A stretch of DNA of 64,000 nucleotides from Apiosordaria backusii. Its lineage: Eukaryota > Ascomycota > Sordariomycetes > Sordariales > Lasiosphaeriaceae. Shown here piece by piece: positions 36,575-47,699 of this stretch; position 1 is the first letter of the stretch, and every line of letters starts with the position of its first letter. Below the pieces are notes generated by a model that made no database searches, had not been told where the DNA came from, and saw nothing but the letters and a program-made list of their open reading frames with translations. The stretch is from the NCBI GenBank assembly GCA_030549205.1, contig JAUKTV010000015.1:620001-684000 (forward strand), written 5' to 3'. Both the position numbers and the translations under genes were made by a program.

Positions 36575-37003
36575 CTAGCCAGGCTGAGAGACATCTTCAC
36601 ATCCTAGCGATATCGGCGGCGTCGGTGGCAGCGGGCCGGGCGGCAAGTTGAAGCCAAAGTGAGGCTTGTCTTCAACCAAACCTCCGCCCCAAACCGAGAT
36701 GTTGCAACCGGACACTCCGCCTTTTTTGTCTGCTGGTGTGGCTGTATGGGGTCTGACAACGGGCGGACATGACGTTGTGTAGAGCGGGAAGACCAAGGGA
36801 TCGCCGCCTCCCGCTCCTGTTCCTGAATTCCTCGCCAGACCGTTGGAAGAGCCGGGTGCGCCGTAGTAAGGCATGAAGATGTAGCTGTACATGTTTGTAC
36901 ATAGCATTTTAAGCTTACAAACTTTCTGTTTTGCTGCTGGTAACTGGCCTGGACGACACTGAGGATAGAAGACATGGCGTCCTCGTTTTCGCTTCGTCTT
37001 CAT
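36575..37003 (-). CDS. Doubtful Gly/Pro-rich open frame, 142 aa
   Basis: The frame begins with a basic stretch, but from residue 33 it reads MLCTNMYSYIFMPYYGAPG and then Gly/Pro-rich text ending GPLPPTPPISL. That part looks more protein-like than random. There is a possible donor near the 3' end and the diverged repeats follow downstream on the same strand, so it could be one exon of a decayed gene. No family recognised. Confidence 0.2.
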   Translation of the reverse strand: MKTKRKRGRHVFYPQCRPGQLPAAKQKVCKLKMLCTNMYSYIFMPYYGAPGSSNGLARNSGTGAGGGDPLVFPLYTTSCPPVVRPHTATPADKKGGVSGCNISVWGGGLVEDKPHFGFNLPPGPLPPTPPISLGCEDVSQPG

Positions 37004-40000
37004 TTCGTCTCAGCAACCACAGCGCCCTTGGAGATTCAAAGGAACTGGACGTCTTGACGAGCAGGTCACACCCAACCGAAGACTGCAACCCCATACACGC
37101 CCGGCTTACAACCAGGGCAACATCACAAGAAGGGCTCGGCAGGCTTGACATGGGATCACGGCATGCTCCATCCAACCAAGCCTGTGCGGCCGCTCTTGCA
37201 TCAAACGTACGCGTGGCCACCAAGCCTCACATCATGGCCATGGGATTGGCCAATGCCTGAATGCCCATACAGAATCAGTCCGCTGGCGGTTATGTACAGT
37301 ACCTTCAGACTCACCCTCATCTAAACGCCACATCGGGTGACTCTGTCGTGCATCCACATTCATCACATCGACCGACCCTACCTACATCCGCCACATCCAC
37401 TATTTCGCACCACCACCACCACCACCAACTTTAAGATCCGATCTTACTCTTCTTGATATGTACTATTCACTCCGGTCCGGGGTATGTGGAACTACACCCC
37501 TAGTAGCACTAATTCTGATAAACATGCCATCTACCTACATAGGACCTCTGCAGACAGAAATTGATCAGCCCTTGTAAAAGAGCCGCAAGCGGAGAAATAG
37601 TGTACACGAGGCAAGGAGGCTCGTGATCAAAGAAAATTAAATGTATGCTCTAAAATCTGACACGCATCTTCTAGCTCCTCATGTTCCCCGTTAGCGGGTG
37701 TAACAGTCCGGCGAGCGTGCAAGCAGGCCAATATGGGGTATGTAGACAAGTACCTTTTTTCTTTTTTCTTACCGTCTATGGCCTGTCAAAAAGGCAAAAT
37801 CTCGGTAATCCTTCCGAACTCACCGATCCAAACCGATCACCGATCCATCCCAGTATTGGTATCTTTTTTTCTCTCCGCTCTTTTGACATACGCGGCTCAA
37901 TTTCAGATCGGCGGCAGCACAAGGACCAGACAGCCACTCGAAACCAAAAGACATTAGACATATATCCCGTTACGGCTTCATCATCAAGTGGCTTTGCCAT
38001 TGCATGCATCAGGTCAACGCATGGGCGGCACTTGGAAATGACGATGTTCAGTTGTTTTATCCCTTCTGTGGTGGATGGACCAGAAGTGGTGGTGAAGTGA
38101 TGCCCCCACACACACTTGACCCCTTCTTTGCCCTAGCCCGAGCCGCTGAGCGAGGAGCGAGCGCCTCAATGCAGTGATGCATAAGTACCTGACCTGACTT
38201 GCCCTGTGGGCCCCGTCGGGATCTTTTTGTTCTCCGGTTCCTTGCCATTACCGAGTCGTTACTTTACCTTTTTTTTTTTTTTTTTTCGCTAATACTAGGA
38301 TTTAAGTGAGATTTTCTGTGTTACCCGGCCAAGGAGGGTTGTTGGTGCTTGGAAGCATTGGCTTTTTGGTCAGTCTGTTTATTTGCATATAGGGGTTATG
38401 ATCTTGGCTAAGCGCCCGAGACCGTTTTATTTACTAACTGGAGTTATTAACCGCATCAAGTCAACGCTCGTATTCTCCGAAGTTTTGCCCTCGCATAGGC
38501 ACCAAGTAGCTAAAATCCGAGCCCGAAGGTGATATTGAGGGTAGTGTACATGTACCTTAGGCACGTAGGTAGGTGAGGTGAGGTGGGTAGGGTAGGTAGG
38601 TAGCTGCCTGTCATGCCTGCCTGACTACCAAATTGCCCTGCCTGTTGATGTGGAGTTTTTTTCATGCTCTTTGGGGAAAAGTGTGATAAACAGCGGGAGG
38701 CAGCTACTGCGTACGCTAAAGCAGGCAGAGCCGCATGCTGGGAAGGGACGGAGGGTTGATTCCTCCGTTTCCTTTGCTGACTTTTGGTTGCGTGAGGGGG
38801 TGGTAAATTACTGAGGTTGGAGATTCTTCGAATTGTTTAGGGGAATAGAATGTTGGAGTGTAGGTATGCCGATATTGAAGACTGCATTGTCCCTTTGTCG
38901 CCGCTGGGCGGCAAGTTCCTTTCAACTCTTGGGCGGGAGGATTGAACATCTCAGGGATGTGTTTTTTTCACTCTCCCATCGGAGAGTTTGACAACACGTA
39001 TGCTGGTTGACCGGGCATGTATGTATTCGCATGCTCTCTCTCCACCCCCATGCTCATGCCGTAAGCTGATGTGCGGGCCTTTTGCAGGAGCGTTGCTGCT
39101 ACCCAATCACTTAATTGTGGCGGTGTTGGGTGCTACCCCAGTCAATTCTTCGGAGAAAGTCCCAGTGCTTTCGTAACCAATGTCTAAAAGTTCCTTTGAC
39201 ATTGAGGGATTCGCAATGCCACCGTGAGCAGCTGAAGGGAAATCTCTGGAAGGAGATGTTCCCGAAAAGGGAAGATTCCGGACTGTTACACATGTCCTAG
39301 AGGCTGATCGAGTGGAAAAATTGTAGGCAGGTGTCCGGCAAGGGCGTGCGAACTAGGGGTGGAGGTCCATGTAAGACAGCGGCACGTACGGCTGTTGGAG
39401 AATGCTGTGTACATACATGTGTGTCATCCCATGTCCCCTTGTTAGGTGTTTAAGGGAGCTGCCTAAAAGAGTCGGATGAATCATGGCCTTTTGTACCTTC
39501 AAAAGAGATGGGCCACGCAGATCGGGATGGAACTGGTACCACGCTGAACAAGCAGGGCCAAGGCCGCTCTTGATGATTCCGATCCAGTCGCATTTAAATC
39601 CGAAAGTCCGTGCCGGCCCGTCACTTTGAACGTTGAAAGGGACATAAAAATAGAGGACCAAGGTACCTCCACTCTTGACCGCTGCTGCAGGTCTCTGTAC
39701 GTGTTTCGTGAATGCAGGAGATTCGTCACCCTCCTTTACATAATCTCAGGGCAGTGACAAAAGGGGGAGAAATGCTCCTCTCGAATGCATCTAACAATCG
39801 TATTCTACCTGGATCGTCCCTAGGTATTACTCTCTCCACCTAGTCTGGCGCCCGACTCCAGGCCCCCAGTTTCGGTCACCGGCAACGGACCACATTTCGT
39901 CCTCGTACATTAAGCAGCCAACCCCTCATTAATACATACATGTAGCTGCCTTCAATTGTTTTTTTTTCGACCTCTTTTGGAGCCAATAGTCCAAGGCTGT

Positions 40001-40186
40001 GGCGCAGCAGCGTGATCGATTCTTCGATAAGACTGGATGCTGCCTTGTCTGCCCTGCCGGGGCCCTACCCCTCATCTTTTCCATAAGGCTTGATCTCCTC
40101 AAGGGAGAAATGGTTCACCGCGCTCAGGAAGTGAATATGACATGTCCAGATCACCAAGAAGAAGAAATACCGACAAGAACACCAAC

Positions 40187-42233
40187 ATGTCCATCTCAAA
40201 GTCTACTGCAGATCAAGGACGGCGCCAGTCCGTTGGCTGGGTGGGGGGAGATGAATGGGACCCATGGAGGACGACGATTCAGGAGCTGTATCAGACGCAG
40301 AATCTACCCCTCAAGGACGTCATGAAAATCATGGAGGAGGAACATGGCTTCCGAGCGACGTAAGAATTCTTCTTTTTCTTTATTACCGTTGACACTTGCT
40401 AGGGGATAGCCCTCAGTTCTGACAAGCCAGGAAACCTCTTCCTATAGACAACGAATGTACAAAACCCGCATAAAATCCTGGGGTCTCGATAAAAACTTCA
40501 AAGAGTGCGAAGTAGTTGAGCTATTTCGCCTTCGAAAGGAACGAGACAGAGCTGGCAAAAGGTCGACAACATACATGATCCGAGGGAGAGAAGTCGACTG
40601 GGACAGGGTGCAAAACTATGTCAGAAGAAAGGGCTTGAATATCACACAACTTCTTGCCTCCAGCTCGGGAACCGTCAGCCCCTGTGCAAGAGAAATCTCT
40701 TGCTATACACCACCCCCGGACAACGGGGCATCAGCAAGGAGGTCACTAACCACGAGCGAGTCGCAACAATCCCTTGTAGACGTCAACCTGCTAAGGGTAT
40801 CCTCCCCGTCGTCATCATCCGCCTCCCCATCACCGCCAAATAGCAGCAACAACCATCTATTCTCCACGGCCCCAATATTCACCCCGATTTCCCCCGCCCC
40901 TAGCACAGCTTTACCGCCACAGCTGCCGATCCTCCTCGACCCGACAATAATGAACAACCCCATCCGACGACCATCCTACCCCTTCCCGCCCCCTCCCCCT
41001 TTACCGATCGTTACTCCCCCTCCGCCACCTATCCCGGCGCTCTACCCACCCCCACCACCACCGCCACAATACAGCACCTCTCCCCTCGGTTCCTGCAGCA
41101 CCCTCCAAAACTTCCAGTTATTCCTCACCCGCCTCTACAAAACAACAATGTTCCAAGATGGCGAACGAGCCTGGGGGACAACAGATTTCTTTCTGAGAAA
41201 CATGCGATCCCTGGAGTGGCTGTCTACCATCCGGTACTCGCTAGCGATCAACAGATCCCACCTCACTGAATCTAACAAGAGCAAAGAAGAAATAAAAAAG
41301 TTTAAGGCTGTCAACAGAGCCTTTGCCACACTTGAACCGGCGAGCAAGGGGGTGATAGGGAGTAGGATGTTCTACATTGTCAACTTCCTCGGCTCATTCT
41401 ATTGTGAGTCAAAGGACGAGGAAGAAGATAAAGGGCCGTTTGGGGAGCTGGCGGGGAAGTTGATGGAGGATATTGTCTTGAAGTGTATCTGCGGGGGGGA
41501 TACCGATAGGGAGAGTTCGGGGTTTGGGGGGGATTTGAGAAGGGTTTTGGGAGGGGAGGGGGGTGATAGGATGGATGTTGATACTTCTGGGACAGATACC
41601 AACTCGACTGAGCCAAGGCTGATTGATGAGGGGATATCAATAAAGGTAACGGCAGAGAGGTTCTTGATGGCGGTGCTAGAGAGGATGCTGAGAGAGGTGG
41701 GGTTGAAAGAGCTGCCGTTGGAGGTGGTGTTGCTTCATGAGCTTGGGGAGGGGCCGCATGTTGATATGATGGGGGATTGGAAGCCAAAGGGGTTGGGGAT
41801 GGGGGGTGGGTCTTGTTGGAGGAGCTGTTTACTCTCCCCTGTCTCGCCATCCTCGACTGCTCAGGGTGAAAAGGATACTGGGGTTTCACTGCTGGAAACT
41901 GGGATTTGGCTGGCGGGGTATGGCGATGAGGTGCAGGCGGAGGGGAAGTTTAGGGCACTTATTAATGAGGTGAAGGTTGGGTCGCCTTCGCCGAGGTTGG
42001 CGTCGACAAAACTTGGGAATGCCGATTCTGCGGAGGGGAATAGAAATGGGCGAGCATCTGGCAGTGCCGAGATGAAAGTGCTGGCGAGATGTGCGCATTA
42101 CCAACTGGCGAGTATGTACAGAAGGAGACGGGATGAGCTGGCGGGGAGGGAAGAGCTAAAGCTGTCTGTTAAGGAGTCGGTGATGTATGATCATTTTGTA
42201 AAGTGGGAGGATGTGGAGTTCTTGTACACATGA
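40187..42233 (+). CDS. Clr5-domain protein, 652 aa
   Basis: Exon 1 is 40187-40359 and exon 2 is 40448-42233. The 88-nt intron (GTAAGA donor, CTGAC-like branch site, TAG acceptor) splits a Thr codon and joins HGFRAT to QRMYKTRIKSWGLDKN. The ATG at 40187 has the context CCAACATGTCC; an in-frame ATG lies at 40142. Residues about 20-75 are a Clr5 domain (W-x-TIQELYQ, PLKDVMKIMEEEHGF, WGL-x-KN), named after a fission yeast protein acting in heterochromatin and typical of N-termini in fungal regulatory proteins. A second helical block (EVDWDRVQNYVRRKGL) follows, then polyproline stretches (residues about 235-275) and a C-terminal helical region with no recognised domain. Probably nuclear. Confidence 0.88.
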
Positions 42234-42754
42234 CGGCGAAGCTACCGGGTTCAGATGGCGTGCTGGGTGTAATTAAGTACATGCAAGCCTAGCTAACGGT
42301 GGCATATATATGCGGTTTTTTCCGCTCCGCGGTCTCAGTCGTAGATACCGGTCTCAAAAGTAGGTACTGCTTCCAGGAAGTAGAATCCTCTTTACCTACC
42401 TACCGTAGTTGGCATTGACGTCAGTGTCAGCGTCGTGCTAGTCGCCAAATGCCACCTCGCGGTCCGAAAAGTAGCACATCACCAAGATAGCTGAAATCCT
42501 AAATTGGACCCAGGAGCCGGCAATAACACCCTAGTCTGCGTGTAGGCTAGCCGCCTGGGGCGAAGCTATGTCACGGTATCAGCCTCAATATTCAGCTGCG
42601 TTGCAAAGATCAGCTATTGGTTGTAGCCCCGCTTTCCCTGAGGGCTCAGCTTGACTGCAAAAACCAAGTCTCAACAACTTCCGAGCTTCAGCATCGTTTT
42701 CTTTCCACGAAACACCCGTCTTGGTCTTGTAATCAAATCTCAACTCCCTTCCCA
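42234..42754. other. Intergenic region, no gene seen
   Basis: About 0.5 kb; promoter of the HET-domain gene. Short CCTACCTACC runs near 42397. Confidence 0.35.
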
Positions 42755-44893
42755 ATGGCGTCAACCTGTGAGACTTGCGCTTTCTTTTCAGAAGCCATTC
42801 ACAAGGCCATCCAAGGCGAGGCCATTGATGACCATGTCGTGAGACTTGTTTTGAGTTTTGATACAAACTGCGCAACCTGCAAGTACATCCTGGAGCACTT
42901 TGCTCGGATAGCTCCGAATTCACCTCTTCGCCCAACATGCCCTATGCGGCTTGATATCTTTCCCCAGAAGCGATTCTTCTTCCGAACGGTGAGTCAAAGT
43001 CCCATGGATGGTGGATTCAGCTAGTTGACACTCCCATACTAGGGATGCGGTTGCTGGGATCACTCAGCCTATCACCTCGAGCTTCTTCCCTCGCCGGAAC
43101 TTGCTCCGACTTCAGTCCACCACAAAACAGTTGACCCGGAGAAAATCGACATCGGCTCATTGAAGCGATGGCCGGAATATTGCGAAAAGCACCACGCCAA
43201 CTGTCGATCTGACTCCTCACAGCCAGCTGTCACAGATATCATCCTGATTGATGCCCAAGACCACTGCCTCGTCCAATTCCCAGTTGCGCCAAAGTACACC
43301 ACGCTCAGCTACGTATGGGGCGTTCTTCCCGATATACTCGAGACGCGTATCTCCAATTTCGCAAGTTTACAATTACCCAACGCCCTTCTGGGCCCCGACG
43401 TACTTGGCCGACTTCCCAGAACAATCCAAGATGCCATCAAGGTGACCCGGGAGATGGGCGAGCGCTACCTCTGGGTTGACAGGCTGTGCATTGTCCAAGA
43501 CGACGAAGCCAACAAAGCACAGCAAATCGCCTCCATGGCCTCAATCTATGCCAACTCAGAGTTCACCATCATCGCAGCCGACGGGGCCGATGCGAACTCC
43601 GGCCTCCAGGGGATAAGTTCTCCTCGAACGTTCCCTACGCTACCGGTTCTCGAACTTGCTCCCGACTGCCATATGCGCCCAGGTCCGGAAACCGAAGAGG
43701 CACGCTATTTCGCGCCGTGGCACAACAGAGCATGGACATTCCAAGAGCGTCTCCTATCAAGAAGGTCCCTCATCTTCTTCCGCGGCAGCGTCATCTGGCA
43801 GTGCAAGACTTCCATCTGGGCCGAAGGCGTGGCAGGAGAGCCTGATGGCATTGCCCCTGACGACACATGGCGGACGGAGAACAAGCGACCGGCGCATCTG
43901 GCGTTTGACAGACACTTTATGCTACAGCTTGAGACCCCCTCCCGGCCTGATTTTCGGCATTTCGAAGGCCTGGTCAGGCAGTATTGTAGGCGGAAGATGA
44001 CGTACCAGGCCGACGGTCTCCGAGCGTTCTCTGGCATCCTAGATGTCTTGAGCCGGACATACGACGGTGGTTTCCTGTATGGAATGCCAAAGATGTTCTT
44101 TGACGTCGCCATGCTGTGGGAACCCCTCCCAGGAGCCAAGCCCCGGCTTGTTGCGCCGGGGAGCAACGCGCTGCTTTTTCCGAGTTGGTCGTGGGCTGCC
44201 TTTCAAGGGAGCGTCGCCAACAACTTGAGTGACGATATTTCGAGAAGTCCGCCGGCGATCGACCTTTCTCCAGTGGTAAAGTGGTATAATGTGGGTTCGG
44301 ATGGGAAGGCCAGCTTTGTCAACCTCACTCAGCATCTCTTTCGGCTGGTCCGTCAGCAAGGAGGCGTTCAGGGCTTGGACTTGAGTTTCTTTAATACCCC
44401 GACCATCGATATGAGCAAGGTCGCGGTGGATAAGAGCGTGTGGGACTCTTTCCTTCATGGCAGTGTGATGACGGCCGCTCTTCATGCGCAGCCCGCGAAA
44501 GAAGATCCCGGGCCGCGGCTGAAGATTTCCTGGGAGGAAGAGGTTGCGCCGTTTGTCGAGTACCATTTGACGGATTCTGCAGGCAAAATCTTGGGCTGGT
44601 TGAAGGTTCCTTCCACGAGACGATTGACGGAACTGCCAGGGGATGCGCGGTGCGAGTGCGTTGTGATATCTGAGTGTAGAGCGCATGGTGCTCGGTCGAA
44701 ATGGCTGAAGCAGATATACATCCCGGAATGGGGAATGATTGAGGAGACACGTGAGCTTGACGAGTTTGAGTTTTACAATGTGTTGTGGGTTGAGCGGAGG
44801 GATGGAGTTGCGTATCGAAGGGGAATTGGGAGGGTTTGGAAAGAGGGATGGCATCGACAGAATTTTGAGACGCGGGATATCATACTTGGTTGA
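42755..44893 (+). CDS. HET-domain (heterokaryon incompatibility) protein, 694 aa
   Basis: Exon 1 is 42755-42988 and exon 2 is 43043-44893. The 54-nt intron is GT-AG and phase 0. The N-terminus has Cys pairs (CETCAF, CATCKY, GCGCWDH) that could bind metal. The HET domain (PF06985) spans about residues 165-320: TTLSYVWG, RYLWVDRLCIVQDD, IYANSEFTIIAADGADANSGLQG, and WTFQERLLSRRSLIFF. The remainder is the usual variable C-terminal part (LLFPSWSWAAFQG is a common motif there). HET domains trigger regulated cell death in non-self recognition between fungal individuals. It is the left member of a putative immunity neighbourhood; no NLR or NTPase domain is fused to it. Confidence 0.93.
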
Positions 44894-45073
44894 ATCGTCA
44901 AGGAAAAGCTTAGGGTGAAGTTGGTTAGCGGGTAGTATTAAAATCACCTACTACAATGAGTCTACCAAATCAGGGGTGTATAAACGACCTCTGGGGAAAG
45001 TTGTGATCGACGTTGAAAATCTATCCGATTCATTCCCATAGCCCTGTCGCAACAACGACGCGACGTCTCAGTC

Positions 45074-45240
45074 TCAAAGCAACCACCCCGCCACGGCAAC
45101 ACCTCCCACAAAAGCAGCAATCCCAAGCAAATTATTCACCACCACAACCCCCGTCTCCCTCCCAGCTCCACCCGTCGAAGTCTGCGTTGTAACTTCACAG
45201 AGTGCGCTTGGCAAAGATGGGGCCAATGTAGTAACATGCG
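45074..45240 (-). pseudogene. Orphan C-terminus resembling a GPI-anchor signal
   Basis: Just downstream of the DUF7708 gene, in another frame on the same strand, about 53 codons read Thr/Ser/Gly-rich text (TTQTSTGGAGRETG), then a hydrophobic segment (LLGIAAFVGGVAVAGWLL) and a stop at 45076-45074. That is the layout of the C-terminus of a fungal GPI-anchored surface protein. No start codon, signal peptide or upstream exon is present: the frame is closed by a stop and the neighbouring gene lies immediately upstream. It may be the remnant of a gene cut off by rearrangement. Confidence 0.4.
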
Positions 45241-47175
45241 CTATTCAGCATCCTCGTCCTCGGTGTCATAGCGATGCTTCTTGGACCGCTTTTTGATCTG
45301 TCTCTTCTCAGCCTTGACATCGATCGTGCCAGGGCCGCTGACCAAATCCTGTAGGTGAAGAGATATGCCTGCCATCTCGTATGCGGGCGAACCCACAAGA
45401 GGGTCTGTGATTAAGATCTTGATGACGAGGTGCTTGTGCTGCTTCGTGATACCTTCTAGTCTTTGGAGCAGCTTATTGATCTTTCTGTCGCTCCTGGAAA
45501 GGTAGGAGAAAGTATCGAGGATGATGTACACCGTCTCACGTTCCGGAAAAAGTGATAAAAGCTGGCTGAACATGGCCATCCCCTTCTTAACGTTCGGATG
45601 TAAAACGTCAAATGAGTTCAGCTCATCCACCTTTGTGAGGTCAACGCCTGGCCGATCTTTGCAGACAAAATCGAGCAGTTGGCCGTTTAGGCTCTTGACC
45701 AGGGCAAGAGCTCCTGATATCTCCTCGTCTGTCGACTGGTTGGTGCGGTGCATGCAGAAAAATGACAGCACAGGGGATTTTTTGGTGCTTTGCAATGTGC
45801 TAGCCAGTAGTGCGCTGGTGAAGGAGATAGGGTTGGTCAGACTTGAGTGTGGTGTCTCCTGGTCAAGAAGGAGCATGCATGATTTGTCTTTTGTCAACCA
45901 GAGCTTCAGTTGAGATGAAACAAGGATTGCCTGAGAGAGGTTCTTGTCGTCGATATCCAGCTGGTCGATGTGGTGCAAGCAGTCCTTGATGTCGACTATA
46001 GAGTCATGTTGAAAATCCTCTAGGCCATCGAGCCAATTTCGTGCTAGCCTCTTGTTTTGTTTTGGTTTGTCAAGGGGCATCAAAGCTGGGTCAAGACTAC
46101 CTTACTAAACCCGTGATAGAAGAGGTCGTAGATTGGCTTCAAGAGCTCCACCAGCCTTTCATCTAGGCTTTGGCCTTTTGGAATCCCGATCATTTTGGCG
46201 AACCCGTCAGTAAAGTCCTTTTTCATGTCTGTTGATACGACTAAGGCAGCTGGGTCAGCAGGAACTGAGGATGAAATACCAGGTAAAGATGAGGTGGAGG
46301 CTTACCTTTCTGCTGCTGTCTGTGCAAATCATCAACCGTCCTTCTTATGCTTGCCAAACTCTCTCGGGTACACATGTCGACCTCCTTTTGGAAACGGTCG
46401 ACCTGATCCTCGAAAATCCGCAACGCATCGGCAACAGTCATTTTCTCACAGGAGACAGGTTTGACAACCTCGGCGCTATTGGAACCGGGTTTCGACTTTG
46501 GGCTGGACCTGAACATGGCTTTGAAGCCAGCTGACCGTTTCTTTGCCTTGTCTTGAAGTGGAATTAGTCCAAAGGAACGGCTAATTCATGGAAAGAGAAC
46601 TTACAGCTCCATGTATCTGTCAAGTCGTCCACAATGCGCTCCAAGACAGTAAAAATGGATACCAACACGGCGTCTATGCAGCAATGCAGCCTTTCGGTTT
46701 CACTGTGAATGTCAGACAAACGTTGGAGCATGCCCAACTTGTCAGGTATGTCCGCCAGAAACTGTTGAATCGCCTCGCGTTCTTTGACATGCTTTTCGAC
46801 GGCCTAATCTTTTTGTGAGAGGGCTATTGCAGGTGATGTTTGAGCACAGGCACTCACAGCCAAAATCACGGCAAAGCCTCCAGATATCAGAGCACCGTAT
46901 GAATCATTCGGTACCATCTTCAAGAGGCCCTCGACGATGCCTTTGTTGTCCTCCACCTTCCGGTAGCACTTTCGGATGAACGACTTGCAAGTCCTGGCCT
47001 TCCAGAGAGGCTTGTCTTCAGGGCCCTCTTCTATTTTGCCAACCACCTGGAGGATGTAGCCGATGGTGAAGTCGGGATCGTTAGGGCTTTTGATGATGAT
47101 GCCGAGTTCCGTGTCGACGTTTCGGTCCTTGAGGAGGGAGACGAAATTGACAAGTCTTTCCTTGAATTGTTGCAT
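45241..47175 (-). CDS. DUF7708-type NLR-like protein with degenerate NTPase motifs, 570 aa, five exons
   Basis: The exons are 47175-46858, 46803-46605, 46551-46306, 46240-46101 and 46050-45241. The four introns (54, 53, 65 and 50 nt) are GT-AG with matching phases. Exons 1-2 encode the N-terminal helical domain often found before NACHT/STAND modules in fungi (KSFIRKCYRKVEDNKGIVEG, VPNDSYGALISGGF, AVEKHVKEREAI). Exon 5 aligns by layout with a STAND NTPase: WL-x-KDKSCMLLLDQETPHSS sits where GxPGSGKS should be, YIILDTFSYLS replaces the ILDALDE Walker B, and IKILITDP replaces the usual TSRP. So nucleotide binding is probably lost. No repeat domain follows; the tail is basic then acidic (KKRSKKHRYDTEDEDAE). 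It diverges from the AAA ATPase gene. Confidence 0.8.
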
Positions 47176-47699
47176 TCTTCGCTCTGATTCAGGATCCTAT
47201 CTTGTCTTCTGGACCCTACCTGCAGTCACAAGCCGAGCATAGTTTAAGCAAATCCGGTTCCGAACCAGATGTCGAGTCGAATTGCAAATCGAATGCCAAA
47301 TCAGACACCGAATCGGACTTCGAGTCAGAATCCATGTCAGAACCCGAGTCGGATTCCGAGTCCGATATCGAGTCGGATTCGTCAAGGCATCCTCTCGACA
47401 TTATGGGAGACTTTTTCAGGACTTTGGTGGGACGAGTTGAGGCCCTGGGCTAAGGTGGGCTGAGTCATAGCCTCAGCCGGTCACAGGTCGGCTCAACACC
47501 ATGGATTACGCGGAGGAATTCTAAATAAGCGTACCAACACTCGGGGTTTACGGCGTTCCGTTCAATTTAGCGTAGAGGTCCGCAGGTGGGATTGGGATTC
47601 AAAAGGGCAAACAATTCCTGTATTCTATTGAAGTCCTCCATCGATCAATATCAATATTATTCTCATTATATTTGACCTCACATCTTGACCAAGCCTCAG
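47176..47699. promoter_or_regulatory. Shared divergent promoter with GAnTCnGA repeats
   Basis: The 524-bp gap separates the starts of the DUF7708 gene (-) and the AAA ATPase gene (+). From about 47240 to 47390 it is built of degenerate hexamer-like units around GAGTCGGA/GAATCCGA on the + strand, open in several frames (Ser/Asp/Glu-rich on +). This may be a regulatory repeat or a leftover coding tract; co-regulation of the two genes is inference. Confidence 0.45.

Larger units (their letters stand above)
35039..40186. other. Gene-poor region, 5.1 kb
   Basis: No gene is confidently supported. Features seen: four decayed repeat units at about 35920-36450 (listed separately), a minus-strand open frame at 36575-37003 with Gly/Pro-rich composition, CAC repeats near 37411, a T20 tract near 38270, and GGTA repeats at 38570-38605. 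The stretch from 37 to 40 kb otherwise shows nothing. Confidence 0.45.
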
